Below, piece by piece: positions 35,258-47,495 of a DNA stretch of 64,000 nucleotides. The first letter of the stretch is position 1, and each line of letters starts with the position of its first letter. Both the position numbers and the translations under genes were made by a program. The notes under the pieces were generated by a model, which saw nothing but the letters and a program-made list of their open reading frames with translations, was not told where the DNA came from and made no database searches. Source of the DNA: Henricia sp. BOLD:AAB3569 (Eukaryota > Echinodermata > Asteroidea > Spinulosida > Echinasteridae); assembly GCA_037783545.1 (NCBI GenBank), contig JBBELK010000485.1:744001-808000 (forward strand), given 5' to 3'.

Positions 35258-35423
35258 AGCAAACCACGTGACACGTGAACAGATTCCAAAGACGGTCTAA
35301 CAAACAGCACCCATAAACTAGTTCCCTGTCCACACAGTGCAATATCGACCGCACGTACGGCGCATAAACTAGTTCCCTGTCCACACGAACCAAGCAACGT
35401 TAGACCGTCTTTCACAAAGACTA
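35258..35423 (-). repeat. right arm of the 8.9-kb-spaced inverted repeat
   Basis: Reverse complement of 26478-26640, with the GTGTGGACAGGGAACTAGTT segment present twice here and once on the left. Its outer end abuts the Crypton-like fragment in mid-codon context. Confidence 0.75.
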
Positions 35424-35655
35424 AGTATTGGCCGGACTTGGTGCGAACTTCGGCATAGAAGCGGCGTAGAGAGTCGTTTAATTCTTGTTCTTCCAACTGT
35501 TCTACTTCATTTATGGTCATTCCCCTGTATTCTCCGTATGTTGCAAGTATGCAAAATGCATTTTCGACTGCTCGTTTTGTTTCTTTAGCGTCTTTTTTGT
35601 CCAAAATTACGTCAAGTTCTTCCTCTGTTAATATCGCAAAGCGAGCAACCACCGG
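35424..35655 (-). pseudogene. Crypton-like / ZMYM-QRICH1-type N-terminal fragment
   Basis: The minus strand reads RFAILTEEELDVILDKKDAK, then TKRAVENAFCILATY and LRRFYAEVRTKSGQY. This is the arrangement seen at the start of the tyrosine-recombinase-like region of Cryptons and the domesticated ZMYM/QRICH1 proteins: an acidic helix, a KRA..N...L..Y helix and the L..FYAEVR.K.G motif. No in-frame ATG is clear, and the sequence stops exactly at the inverted repeat arm, so only about 75 residues remain. Recombinase catalytic residues are absent. Confidence 0.6.
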
Positions 35656-36072
35656 ACGCCATTTTGATTTATGCTGTAATAGACTGGTACAGTGACTCTT
35701 TCACTAATCTCTACTGCACAAACGAAAAGCACATGTGTCGTCGGTAAAAAGATCATAGTGTACTGGGACAAATCTAGGCCGTGTGATAGTACCCGTGTGT
35801 TAGACACACGGACGAGTTGCTGGAATAGACCAATGAAATACCGCGGCTGCCTGATGAATATTTATGAGGTATAGTAAAATGAAATAGCATTGCCGTAGCG
35901 TTTTATCAGTTGTGTTATATTCTGTCTGTCGCTAAACGTCACTGGAGTGAAAGCAACGTTGTGCCCGTGGTGACAAGCAAAGGAACAAAGCCGTTGTCTA
36001 CGCAACACATACACGTATCCAATCATGAACTGTGTTAATTGATTATTAAATTATGCAAACTTTGACCTTGAA
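35656..36072. other. no gene seen
   Basis: Short ORFs only, AT-moderate. Contains a small GTGTGTTAGACACAC palindrome near 35793. Confidence 0.45.
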
Positions 36073-36795
36073 GGGGTAATCAGAGTTTATTTCTCCTTTT
36101 TTATAGGAATGCAATGGCACCCAGTAACTAGAAAGACATTATTCCGAACAAAAAATTTGAAAATTCCGTCCTAGTTGAAAGATAAGGACAATATTTATTG
36201 TAAATTGACCTTGCATGGACGGCGCCATTTTATGCGCATAAGCAGTTTACATTGTATAATGATCTGGTGACATAAGGAAGATTGATTGAGGAAGTTGCCA
36301 GACTAGTCGAGCTGTCACACCGAACAAGTCAATTTGACTGTTTTCGAAATGGACTGCTTCGGCTCAGGTTTAGTGTATCTCGGGTGAAGAGACATCTTGC
36401 ATCAATGTCAATTTGAACATTCAAAACTCTTGTGCATATTCAATAAGACCACCAAAAACATTCAAGCCAGTAAACTGAATAGATCAAGTGTTTGGAAAAC
36501 AACCCATGTTCTATAGTTTTTACGCTTACGTGTTCGTTGACTACCGATGTGTCATTAGTTGAACTCAGGACTTTAAATATTACTAACGTTGCTCATTATG
36601 GTTCTGCATATAATTTGCCCGCCGACCCGAATGTGATTGAGACTTTTCTCTGGAAAAATTACTCGGAAACTATTGATTGGATGGACCCCATGACATGAGA
36701 GGTGAGGGGTTTCTGTTTTCATAAACTACCGGGTGGGTGCAATTGTTGTTTTGGGGCGATGCCATTTTATAGACAGTGCAAACTCTGATTACCCC
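36073..36795. mobile_element. ~723-bp MITE with GGGGTAATCAGAGTTT ends
   Basis: GGGGTAATCAGAGTTT at 36073 is mirrored exactly at 36780-36795. An unrecognised 68-residue ORF (36492-36698) lies inside. Target duplication not certain. Confidence 0.7.
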
Positions 36796-37551
36796 CTTTA
36801 AAGTGTCCTTCCTTGAAAAAAATGTAAAGTACACTCATACACTGGAAAGGCTGTTAAGCACTGAGCAAGAAGACTTCATAATTTTTTGGAATGCATTACG
36901 GAGTTCAATAAAAGTTAACTTTCCGCCCATATGACCTTGATATGGGCCTATACCTACAATACATGAATAGGCAAAATGCACTCGTACCGGTACCATGCTT
37001 GGATTGGACTTGAACCTCGGCCTCTTGAATACTGGACAGTCAGTCTTCATGACTCAACCACTAAATTTGCTGGTGCCAATAGACAGTGTCGAATATCCTG
37101 CAGCAGGCAACTGTAATATGAAATAAGGTAAAATTTACATTGCTCCATGCAATCTTTAAAGATATAAGCAAATTTGATTTGTTGTTTTCCCCAAAATAAT
37201 TGTTAAAGCATTTACTTTATTTTAACGACAAAACCAAGGATGGGACGTTTAACCGGTTAACCGTAGACAAAAAAGTTCAATGATTATTTTGGTGGCCTAG
37301 GGGTATTGTGCAAATGGCACATGCATCTTAGTTTTTACTATAAACACCAGCAACACTCTTTAGTGTCGGCCGAACGGTTAACCGGTTAACCGACACTTGA
37401 AAGAATTGCAAACCGGTTTCTGAATTAACCGTAAATTCCTATCCTTAGACAAAACATCATACTTTGTATTATAGACATCGGCAACCCTGTAAAAAACACT
37501 GTTTTTATATGACGTTTTTGCGCATTGACTAGACTTTCCCAGGTCTGACTT
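36796..37551. other. no gene; TTAACCGGTTAACC words
   Basis: TTAACCGGTTAACCG occurs at about 37249 and 37378 and a related CGGTTAACCGG near 38862, suggesting ends of small repeats. No ORF supported. Confidence 0.45.
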
Positions 37552-37727
37552 CCCATGCTTGGTCTGTGGTGCGGTGCGTGCAGTGCACCCTCTGGACTGG
37601 TGGCCTGTCAAATCTCTTTTTTCTGTCTCTGAAGACTTTCTGAGACAGTGGAAACAGAAGAAAACAGATTGGATAGGCCACCATTCCGAAGAGCACACTG
37701 CGCTGCGCGTTGCAGACCAAGCACGGG
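37552..37727. mobile_element. 176-bp imperfect fold-back MITE
   Basis: CCCATGCTTGGTCTG at the left mirrors CAGACCAAGCACGGG at the right. The inner GGTGGCCTGTCAAAT pairs with ATTGGATAGGCCACC. Arms about 60 bp with several mismatches. Confidence 0.65.
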
Positions 37728-38416
37728 AGATCAGACTTGGCCAAGCCTATACACATTGAATTATTGGCCTTAACGTGAGTTGAATTATTGGTGGACCGCC
37801 AATAATTTGAAACATTAACTCTTTCAGTGCCCAAATTCTCGCGTTTTTCATAATCCTTTGAAATTCTTTGGAAATTGATACAATCAAGATCGTACATGTA
37901 AGATATTGGCACTGAAAGTGTTAACAGTAATTGTTTGATAGCTAAACGGTCAATTTTTTTCGATGTCTCATTTGAAAGCAAATAACTTTTATATTTCTAG
38001 AAAATTATTAATTATAAAATCCTTTTTTTATTTTTCAGGGTGCCACAACCTAAAACGCAGACTGTAAATCTTTAATTTGTTTAAAAACCACCCGAATTCA
38101 ATTTCCACCATCAATAATCTGTTTTGTTTACTACTCCAAGAAGTAACCAATGAGAACAACTTACTTTTGTGAATTTGTCAATTTGTGCGAAGAGTTTGTG
38201 CCTCATGGCATCCTACCCCAAGTTGCCTTCCGAAAATTTTGCAGGTTATGGTCAGCTTTTTCTTGGCTTGGCATGGCTCTAGTTGATGTAGTGGCGACCA
38301 AGGGAACACTCTGTTAAACAAGAAACATTGAAAAAACACCAAGATGTTCAATACCATATACCGGTACTGCACATGATGTCCATAACAAAATTACACATAA
38401 CCAGGCATATACCCAG
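37728..38416. other. no gene seen
   Basis: AT-rich, no supported ORF. Confidence 0.5.
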
Positions 38417-38594
38417 CACGATATGCGGCAGAGGGACTCCCCCTAACGCCACTATACCTCAACACACTCTTCCCTTTTGTTAACGCACCAATCCGCCCCC
38501 TAAAAACTGAAAGGAATTCTTTGGAAATTCCTTGGATGTTTGAGACACAATAGGGGAACAATGGTAGGGGGGAGTCCGTTTGCCACATATCGTG
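38417..38594. mobile_element. 178-bp MITE
   Basis: CACGATATGCGGCAGAGGGA on the left pairs with the right end (CCGTTTGCCACATATCGTG), arms about 29 bp. Confidence 0.7.
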
Positions 38595-39284
38595 CTACAT
38601 ATGACCAGGCATACATGTACATGTATCATGCATATTTGTGTACTTCATTTGTACTTAGTTAATTGGGAGTGAACGCAGAAAAGATATGCACCTACCGGTA
38701 CATGAATCCACCCTCCTGTCTATATGACCCATCGTCATTTCAAAAATTACTGGACCCATGCATCCCCATGCTTGGTAATTCTAATCAGAATAGCTATACA
38801 TGGTAAGGTTGAAAAATTATGTTTAAATTTTAATTCAGTAACCATTTTGTAACTCTTTATTGCCGGTTAACCGGAACCGTTCGGCGGGCACTTTAAAGGT
38901 TGCGGCCAGTGTTTACATATGAACTATGGATACATGTGCACAATATACATACATGTACCTCCACCCCCCAAAAAAGTTGATTCCTCTTAATCAAACGGCA
39001 AAGTTTAAAACTTGTTTTTCCAATTTGTTTTTGGTGTGAAATCAAGTGACAAAGAGTTTACCGTCCGGGAACACTGCCTGGGACCCCATGCACATATGGG
39101 ACAAGTTGGAAAATTTCTCCTAGGAATTTTTCGTCAGTAAAATCATGACATTTTCCCTCCTAATTTAGAATTTTTATCAAACTAAAATTGTGACATGGAT
39201 TGTCTTTCTGTACAAACCCTTATGACCTTTACTTACATCTAAAGTCAAATTTCGCCTGCCTTGCATACGTGACCCAGTCTAAAA
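38595..39284. other. no gene seen
   Basis: AT-rich with CATGTACATGTA words. No ORF supported. Confidence 0.5.
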
Positions 39285-39436
39285 AGAAATCTGCAGCAGA
39301 CCCACGCTCATTAAAATACAAAAACACAATGGAAATTCAAGGCGGAACACGGACATTCCAGGCGGTATGTGGGTACTGCCAGGAATTTCCATTGTGTTTT
39401 TGTATTTTAATGAATATGGATCTGCCGCAGATTTCT
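39285..39436. mobile_element. 152-bp fold-back MITE
   Basis: AGAAATCTGCAGCAGA at the left and TCTGCCGCAGATTTCT at the right are inverted. The inner TTAAAATACAAAAACACAAT arm is perfect. Arms about 54 bp. Confidence 0.75.
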
Positions 39437-39819
39437 TCTTGTGGTCGCAAAAACTTGACCTAGCCTGCGCGACTTACATGTATGCTACCTTTTTCCCAGA
39501 GCGGGTCACATTATGTGACGTAGGCCATGGGCCAAAACCTGTATCGTGCAGTTTCGTTTTTACTTTTTAGGGGCAACTTTATTCTTTGGTTATAAGTAGC
39601 TTGGGGCATACTGATTAATATTTCACCTGTTCACATTTGAACCGTCTGCTCCTTAATGAGAAATACAGGTCAGAAAATCGGTAATTTGTACGGCTTTCTA
39701 ACGCTGTTTTCCTAACGTGAATCTACCAAAAGAGGGCGCTAGTCCTAAACCTCGAACTACCACTACCGCTGCAAACTGCCATACCACCGTTTTAATTTGG
39801 ATACGAGGCGGATTTCAAG

Positions 39820-40899
39820 ATGGCAGCGCCCGTGCCCACGTGCGTTTGTCATTTGGTCGAGAATGAAAAAGGAAAAGTTACCCTGTTTACGACCGTCAGT
39901 TGGCAGAAATTTTGTTACTGCAATCGCAGATGGAAGTTGCTCGATGGCAAACACCGAGAATTGGCTGATCAAAACGAAGAAATAGTGCAGAAAAGTGCCC
40001 CCGATGCTGGACTTGGATACCATCGGCGCTGCTATCAAAGGTAGGTATAGAAAACATGCAAAATGGAGAGCTGTACCTTGTTAATTTATTTTACAGGTAC
40101 ATGTATATACACGTTCGTCACTAAATCTTCCTAAAATGACATGATAACGCCCCAGAAAGTTGAAGTGTGGCGAGGAAACATGATTTTTAGCAGTGAAAAA
40201 AAAAGTTTTTCTTTGGAAAATCTTTTGGATATTTAGGCCTATCATGTTTATGTTATTCTTTCCCTATAATCAATTTTTTGGAAAGGTGATATACAATTTC
40301 CAGTCATGCCAGTCCCTAACATCTTGACAAAGGGATGTGGATGTGGAATGCAAACATACATGTAGCCTATAGCTGCCATCTTTCCAATCAGCAGTTTCAA
40401 ATCTATAGAACTTATTCAGGGAACATACAGTCCTTCCACGTGGACAGCTAGGGTATAATGTAAATGTCGCCATAGTCACCAGGTTCCTGAGGTTGCCACC
40501 CTACTCACCAGCCATTGTTCATCAATGGACCTGGCGACTATGCCGACATTTTCTGTTAGAAAATGACAAGGTTACTTAAAAGTAGGAAACATTTTTTTCG
40601 ACACGTACAATACTCACCCCCACCCCAAAAAAAAAACATTGGAGCCTCAGTAACAAATTTTTGAATTTTATGAACTTCACAGGTTTTGTGATACGACGCG
40701 AATTGAACGAGCTGAAAAGCGTTTGGCTAAAAAGACACCGGACGTTCCAAGCTCCACTGCGGTCAAAGAAACTGAAGAGTCGTCTCAAGAACCAACAAGA
40801 AAATCAAGCCGGCTTTCGTCTGGAGTTTCACTCTCACAACGGATCAGCCCTGATGATTGACGGTATGGCACTGATTCAGTCCTGTAATATAAAGGGTGG
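39820..40899 (+). pseudogene. 5' part of a PIN/CXC family gene, broken by deletion and Polinton insertion
   Basis: Exon one (39820-40040) starts at an ATG in good context and encodes a cysteine-bearing N-terminus (CVCHLVENEKGK ... LGYHRRCYQ) ending at a CAAAG|GTAGGT donor. The acceptor TTCACAG at 40676-40682 joins in frame to FCDTTRIERAEKRLAKK. Further on, another frame has MIDGMALIQS, the start of the same PIN domain that reads VVDGG in element 1. The roughly 700 residues that separate these regions in element 1 are missing, and a TGA interrupts the upstream frame near 40858, so this is a decayed deletion derivative. The Polinton follows directly after the codons for IKGG. Confidence 0.7.
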
Positions 40900-41016
40900 A
40901 GTAGTATAGGAAAAGGGGGTATTGGACACAAACTCAGAAATATCTTTGAGTTTGTGTCCAATGTCCCATTTTCTTTTCAATTTTATTTTTGCCATTTAAA
41001 GTGCCAAGAAAAATGA
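40900..41016 (+). repeat. left terminal inverted repeat of the Polinton
   Basis: About 117 bp matching the reverse complement of 56124-56240 with few differences. Its outer part contains its own hairpin: ATTGGACACAAACTCA at 40921-40936 pairs perfectly with 40947-40962. Confidence 0.93.
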
Positions 41017-41063
41017 GATATTGTTTTAAAATTTATCATAAGGTTATGTTTTATATATATAAA

Positions 41064-41673
41064 ATGGAGAGTGGACACAAGCCAACTGGATATTCTGGAT
41101 GGAACAAAAAACGACTCACCAAGTTTATTAGCGACGAAAATCTACCGGCTGTTATTGACGTCGGTGAGAAAATTGGAACGAGAAGACAACTAATAAAAAC
41201 GGTCAAGCGATATGCGGATGAGTTCAAAAATATTAGAGGCCAAACTAAACAGTCTGCTATCGCTAATCGGCAAGTATAACATAAATAAGGTTGAAACCAC
41301 GGGCAAAAATAACAAGTATACAAAGGGTGATTACTTAGAGTCGATAAGAAATTATTGGCGGCCTATATACAGCGGGGTCATCAAGCCAATATATTTTAGG
41401 GGAATAGTGCCTCAACGCTTTGCCAACGTAATTCAAAATTACGAAATAAAAATTGGTCGCGAGAATTTAGATTACGTCAATTTCTTCAAATACAACAGAA
41501 ATACAATTTTCGGTAAAATGCTTGAAATGATACGGACCAAACCAAATTACAATTTTCAGTTGGGATTACGTGTAACTCTAAAAAAATAAACGCGCAGGGG
41601 GAAATTGAAGAAAAAGAAATCACATTCCGCACGAGCAATGAACTAGTTCTACAACAGCGACATTGGCAAGGCG
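41064..41673 (+). pseudogene. putative N-terminal part of the Polinton polymerase, frameshifted
   Basis: Three overlapping frames cover this stretch. First, from an ATG at 41064 (ESGHKPTGYSGWNKKRLTKF), ending at 41279; then 41212-41589 (GIVPQRFANVIQNYEIKIGR); then a third frame leading into the polymerase ORF. One break is at a 7-A run near 41583. Order, strand and continuity suggest one ancestral N-terminal region with at least three single-base breaks, but the first piece could also be a separate small gene. No domain recognised. Confidence 0.5.
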
Positions 41674-44600
41674 TTGAATAGTACTATAGAAAATCTAAAG
41701 GCAAAACTAGAAGAATTTCAGACGGAAAAGAGCGGGTGGTCTGTGTTTAAGCTAAACACGCTGTACATAAACTTTACGGAGTACAAACCTATTAGAGGAA
41801 GCTCTTACATTAAATTACCGGATTACATAAAATATAAAAAGGCCGTGGTCAACGTTAAAAACGATGACGATAAATGTATAAGATGGGCATTAAGAGCCCC
41901 ACTTGGGAAATTTAAAGACAAGTTTTTAGATGACGTTACTAAGAAATTAAAGCGTAGAGTTAATCGTGATCGTATAACAATTTATAAAGAAGAAGACGGG
42001 TTAAATTTTAAAGGAATAACTTTTCCAACCCCAATAAATCAAATCCCTAAGATTGAAAAACAAAACGACTTAAATATTAACGTGTTTGGTTACGACGAAA
42101 AGAATGGAATATACCCTCTCTACATTACAGAAAGTGAGTCGGGTGAAGTCATTAACCTGATGTTATATTCGGAGGATGATAACAACCACTACTGCTGGAT
42201 CAAAAATATAACCAAATTAATTTTTAGCGAGAACAAGCACAAGGAAAAGAAATACGTTTGCGTCCGCTTCTGCGGCATTTTAGCAGTCAAATGATATTAA
42301 ACAAACACAAAATTGATTGCTTCGGCGTTAAACAAAAGGCTAGCAGAATAGTCATGCCATCTACGGAATTGGATAGATACAATCGTAGACGAGACGTTAT
42401 AAAATTTAAAAACACTCAGCATAAAATGCCAACTCCGTTTGTAATTTACGCAGACTTTGAATCTCTCATCGTGCCCCACAAAGAAAAAGCGGGCAACGCT
42501 ACCATTAAAACTCAAAAACACGTGGCCTTCGGGTGGTCTTACGTAGTAGTCAGACACGACGGGCACCTACTTAGTAAACAATATTATAGGGGCGAAAACG
42601 CGGTTGAAAAATTGCTTGCAAACTTACAGAGAGAGGAATCTGCCATAAACAAACTTTTCGAAAAGGAAAATGCACAAAAAAACATGATAAATACACGAAA
42701 GAAGACGAGGCTAAATTTAACGCTTCAAAAAATTGTTGGATTTGCGAGTACCCAATCAGGCAACTAGACCCATCAAAGTGTACGTGTGAGTTACCAAAGT
42801 CAAAGAAAATAAAACGGGATGATAAAGATGTCTATTGGTGTGAAAATTGTCAAAAGGAAACTCAGTCGTTCTCAAAGGTGAGAGACCACTGTCATATAAC
42901 CGGTAACTTTAGGGGCGCTGCTCACAACGCTTGTAATTTGAAACTCTCCATAAAACCAAAAATAACTAAAATCCCAGTTTTTGTTCATAATTTGGAAAAT
43001 TACGACGCACATTTACTCATGCAGGGAATTTCTGAATTTAGCGGTGACATTTTTTGCATACCAAAGACTTCCGAAAAATACATTTCGTTTTCTCTAGGGC
43101 AACTGAGATTTGTCGACTCGTTTCACTTTTTAGCTAGCTCGCTAGATAAGCTTAGTAAAATATGCCCCAGCGAGCAATTTAACTTGCTCAAAACTCTAAC
43201 TCATGACGAAGAAAAATTCAAGTTGATCTTGAAAAAGGGTGTTTATCCTTACGAGTACATTGGACTCTTTCGACAAATTTAAAGAGACTAAATTACCGCC
43301 AAAATCAAAATTCTATAGCAAGTTAAACAACGGTAACGTATCCGACGAAGACTACCTGCACGCTAAAATAGCTTGGCGGGAATTTGAAATCTCTAATATG
43401 GGAGAATATCACGACCTGTACGTACAGACTGACACGTTATTGTTGGCGGACATTTTCCAAAACTTTAGACAGACTTGCCTAGAGCACTACGGGTTAGACC
43501 CAGCCAATTACTTTACATCTCCGGGCCTCAGCTGGGACGCCCTGCTCAAACATTCAAAGGCGCAACTAGAATTACTGACGGATTACGACATGTATCTTTT
43601 TGTAGAGCGCGGAATAAGGGGCGGAATTTCTAGCGTCGGGGCTAAGAGACACGTCAGAGCAAACAACAAGTACTTGCAAGATTACGACGAAACGAAACCG
43701 AGCACGTTCATACAATATTTGGACGCCAATAACTTGTACGGGTGGGCAATGTCTCAACCGCTGCCAGTCGGTGACTTTAAATGGCTTACCGACAGAAAGA
43801 TTAAATTCTTTACGGAAGACGTACTACAAATATTGGAAGCTCAATCTGAGAGGGGATACATTTTGGAAGTGGACTTGGAATATAAAAAAAAACTACACGA
43901 CGAACACAACGACTATCCTCTAGCTCCAGAAAACTTGAACGTCCCCCAAGAGTGGTTTTCGGATTACCAACGACGACTAATCGAGAAAAACGAGCTATCA
44001 CCACCCGTCGTCGACAAATTAACGTGCACTCTGAAAAATAGAACTAAATACGTCGTTCACTATCAGACTCTAAAACTGTATTTCAACCTCGGATTAAAGT
44101 TGACCAAGATTCACAGAATTTTATCGTTCAAGCAAACTGCCTGGATGAAGTCGTACATTGACAAAAACACTCAGCTACGCAAGGAATCAAAATCGGATTT
44201 TGAAAAAGACTTTTTTAAGCTGATGAATAATTCAGTCTTTGGCAAGACGATGGAAAATGTGCGTAATCGTCTAAACTCTGAGCTAGTCAGATTAGAAGAC
44301 GAAAAGAAGCTTTCTAAAATGTGCTCGTTACCGAATTATGTATCTACTACCGTCTTTGAAGACTGCAAATTGGCCATGGTCAACCTGTACAGAACAAAGA
44401 CGGTACCGGACAAGCCAATCTACTGCGGCATGACTATCCTCGAAAACGTTAATGTACGACTTTTATTACAATCATTTGAAGCGCAAGTACAAAGATAACG
44501 CGAGCCTAGTGTACACAGACACCGACAGCCTTCTCTTGGAAATTAAAACTGACGACGTGTACGCCGACATGGCCAAGTATAAGCACTTTTCAAATTATCC

Positions 44601-45009
44601 GGAGGATCACGAGCTGTACGACAACTCTAATAAAAAGGTCACAGGCAAATTTAAAGACGAGGTCGCGGGCCAACAAATTATAGAGGCTGTATGCATCAGA
44701 CCGAAACTGTACGCCATTCAGACAGAGCGAGACGTCATCAAAAAGGCAAAAGGCATTAAAAAGGTGGTGGTCAGAGACAACCTGACGCTAGACTTGTACA
44801 AACAATCCCTATTTAAATCTACTCTGGTTTACGAAAAACAAAACATTTTAAAGAGCGAAAAGCATCAAATTTACTCAATCACTCAGAATAAGTTAGCAAT
44901 TTCGCCTCTGGATACAAAGAGATTTCTTTTAAACGACGGCATAAATACCCAAGCGTACGGACACTACTCTACAGAGGGTGGCAGCTCTGTGCCCGCGGGC
45001 ACTACTTGA
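41674..45009 (+). pseudogene. polB: protein-primed family B DNA polymerase (pPolB), frameshifted
   Basis: Five overlapping frames in order (41674-42294, 42258-42767, about 42700-43282, 43239-44498, 44452-45009) encode successive parts of a Polinton polymerase. Readable motifs are Exo I VIYADFESL, a CWIC/CENC zinc-binding stretch, Exo II HNLENYDAH, Exo III YHDLYVQTD, Pol A YLDANNLYG, Pol B LMNNSVFGK and Pol C YTDTDSL. It would replicate the element from a terminal protein primer. Four single-base indels separate the frames (near 42265, 42690 in an A run, 43265 and 44455), so the copy cannot encode an intact enzyme as written. Its 3' end overlaps the integrase 3' end by 46 bp on the opposite strand. 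Confidence 0.93.
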
Positions 45010-45959
45010 AGCTCTTGTCGCACAAAAGACCTCTTTGGAGCGGGGTCGTTTAAATAATACAAGATTGGTTGACCGCGCGTGCGCGTGTACTCTTTGATCG
45101 TAAACGTTTGAAGAGACCATATGGGATCAGTCGCTCGCCTCTTTTCACCACCCTCTGACTCACCCGGCTGATACATATACCTGACTAAATCTTTACTAAT
45201 TTTTAGCGGCGTCTCTTTAACGCCGGGTGCTGCGGGCGTTTGCTCGACTCGCTTCAATTTAATGGCGTCTATAGGCTTCTTACCGATCAAACGCGTCACC
45301 TCATCATTCATAGCTTTGATTACGTCGGGGAGTCTCTTTACCCACTCTGTATTTCTAGACTTTGGGTCAAGCATTTCTTCCGAGTATTGATGACCGAATA
45401 ATACCTCGGCCAATGACCTGTTGAATCTCTCTACTATACCCTGGGCTCGATGTAGACCGGGTATGCCGCGTTGTACTATAGCACCATTTTTATTAATGAG
45501 CGCGCTAAAACTACCCATAAACTTTCTACCCGGATCTACTTTAATAATCTTTGGCCACGTCAAAGGCGATCGCTTGTAAATTTTGTTAATGGCGTCGGTA
45601 ACTTGATCCGTAGTCTTAGAAGTTAGCGGCTCGGCTTCTTTATATCTACTCGCGACGTCCACGACCGTCAACGCGTATTTAAAGGTTTTAGACCCAACTT
45701 TGTCGTAGGGCAAAAACAACAGGTCGGCTTGATGCATGACGTTTGGTACGCCGTAACTAGAATTTAAAGAAGTAGGCCTAGGTATATACGTCGGGGGTGG
45801 CAGATAAATTTGCCACATTGCTTGTTTGCGCAACCAATTTCTAGATTCTGCTTCACTCGTCTTTGCTTTTTTAGCTAAATTCTTAACCGCACCATCACCC
45901 TTCTAGTACCCCCTTGGCCCGTAATACAACTTGGCAAATTTCTTGTCGTTCATAGTCAT
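44964..45959 (-). pseudogene. int: Polinton integrase (retroviral DDE type), one in-frame stop
   Basis: Start at the ATG 45959-45957; a TAG at 45905-45903 interrupts the N-terminal region (KLYYGPRGY then stop), where related proteins have a residue. After that the frame is open for more than 310 residues. The N-terminal linker WLRKQAMWQIYLPPP precedes an rve core with the acids in QADLLFL, VDPGRKFMG and QGIVERFNRSLAE. The C-terminal part (IKEYTRTRGQPILYYLND) is chromodomain-like. It inserts the element with a short staggered cut. Convergent with the polymerase. A functional form could start at an internal ATG after the stop, lacking the N-terminal zinc-binding part. Confidence 0.92.
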
Positions 45960-45971
45960 TTATTTAATTTA

Positions 45972-46392
45972 GATATATTTGTAAACCAAAAATGTCAGTA
46001 AACCCAGACCGCCCACGATGAATACTAGCTCTCTGTCTTTTACGTGTTCTGGCTTGGCGTAAAAGTCGGACAATCTAGGCTCGCGAGTTAACCCTACCGG
46101 CATTTTTTTTATCTTCGCCGGTGAGCTGGTTGTACTCGTACAGTGATTCGTCGACGTCGCTAAAAGTACGCTGAGCGTGAGCTTCTTTTTTAAGCCGGTC
46201 GTTTAAGTAATCCAAATATTTTAAGCGGCTCTTTTCAAATTGCTGCTTAGCGGTAGTAAGTTGTTCTAACGCCAAGTCGTGTCGTTTAAGTTCTTCGCCG
46301 TCTTTCCCGAGTTTAGAAAACAAGAAATTTGACCCCGCAAATGCAACCGCATTCAATACGGCTCCACCAACCATCATCGCTATCGACACCAT
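45972..46392 (-). pseudogene. small conserved Polinton membrane protein, frameshifted in an A8 run
   Basis: The frame from 46392 begins MVSIAMMVGGAVLNAVAFAG, a hydrophobic glycine-rich segment, then a charged helix (EQLTTAKQQFEKSRLKYLDY, DVDESLYEYNQLTG). At an 8-A run near 46105 the frame changes, and the continuation (REPRLSDFYAKPEHVKDREL) ends in a second membrane segment FIVGGLGLLTFLVYKYI. Polintons of other invertebrates have one protein with this order, so I read it as one gene of about 140 residues broken by one indel. The function is unknown; the topology suggests a virion or host-membrane protein. Confidence 0.65.
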
Positions 46393-46452
46393 TTTAATTA
46401 AAGCGCTAAAAATTTAAATATAAAATTATCATTATTATATAGTAAAATAAAG
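46393..46452. promoter_or_regulatory. bidirectional promoter between divergent Polinton genes
   Basis: A 60-bp AT-only-like spacer (TTAAATATAAAATTATCATT) separates the start codons of the membrane-protein gene (-) and the capsid gene (+). It contains TATA-type words on both strands. The assignment rests on position and composition. Confidence 0.55.
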
Positions 46453-47495
46453 ATGAATAAGCACTTTGGAGAGAAAATTGATCCTTACAGAGAAATCAAA
46501 AACCCAAATTATATTAAAGGCCAGAGAAGGTTAATTTGTGCCGAGGTATCTGCCGAGACCGCGAGTGCCGGCAGTACTTTTAATCTAGATTTCCCTAAAT
46601 TGACCAACGACGACGTGTTAATTCCGGGCACGGCATTGTTGATATTTAGAATAGTATTAAATAGCGACACGGACGATAACAAAACTCTTTACAACAACGT
46701 GTCTCGCAATATCGTAAAGCAGATGCGAATTTCCATGAACGGCAACGAGATTTACAACTTGGACGATTACGACGTCTATCAGTCTTATAAAGATCACTGG
46801 ATATCGCCTCATCACCAAAATAATTTGAGTCTTTTTGGTATTGAAAAAGAAAACGTAACTAAACTCAGGACGGAAGCCGACGACGCGGTAAAAACAAACA
46901 AGGGCGACGTGGCGGTGGCAAACACTTACGGCAAGTTTTACGCCATTCCGTTAGACATTGGAATTTTAACCGACCATCACCCATTTTATCCGAGTGGATT
47001 AGAGGGTAAACTGTCGTTTGCCATCAAGTGGAACGATCACTCTAGGGTCGTAAAGTCTACCGACGACGCCGCGACTTACAAGATTACTCACTTGAAATTG
47101 CAGTATGGAATAATAAATGATTATAGACTAGCTAGTCAAATTAAAAGCAGGTACAAGAGTGGAGTTTCTTTTTATTTCGACAGAGTCCACCGCCAATACG
47201 AAAAGATTCTAAATAAAACGGACAACGCGTGGACTCTCAACATTAACACCAACGTCAAGAGCTTAAAGGGAGTGTTTTTAATTTTCAAGGACTTGACCGA
47301 CAAGAACCCGCAAAACAGTTATAACCCAGACTTGACTAAAGTAAAAGTTCAAGTAGAGGGTACGTCCCAGAGTTGAGGCGCGATCAACACTTTGGCGAGA
47401 TTTGCAAGTACTTTGTAGACGCCCCGGGGGCGCATATACCGTCGACCGTGTCGAAATACGTAGAAATGATTCCTATGCCGATGGTCAAGTACCTG
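46453..47495 (+). pseudogene. MCP: Polinton major capsid protein, 3' part missing
   Basis: The frame opens at 46453 and is intact for 307 residues. Features typical of Polinton/adintovirus hexon-like proteins are present: a short basic N-terminus, a first jelly-roll region (VSAETASAGSTFNLDFPKL, ISMNGNEIYNLDDYDVY), HHPFYPSGLEGKLSFAI, then LKGVFLIFKDLTD and YNPDLTKVKVQVEG. After a stop at 47374-47376 the continuation lies in another frame (RDQHFGEICKYFVDAP) to about 47490, where it runs into ATPase sequence. The expected second half of the double jelly roll is therefore absent. It would form the capsid shell if complete. Confidence 0.82.

Noticed and set aside
37529..37981. 150-codon minus-strand ORF
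   Set aside because: It runs across a fold-back MITE, has no domain, and its frame depends on the inverted repeat.
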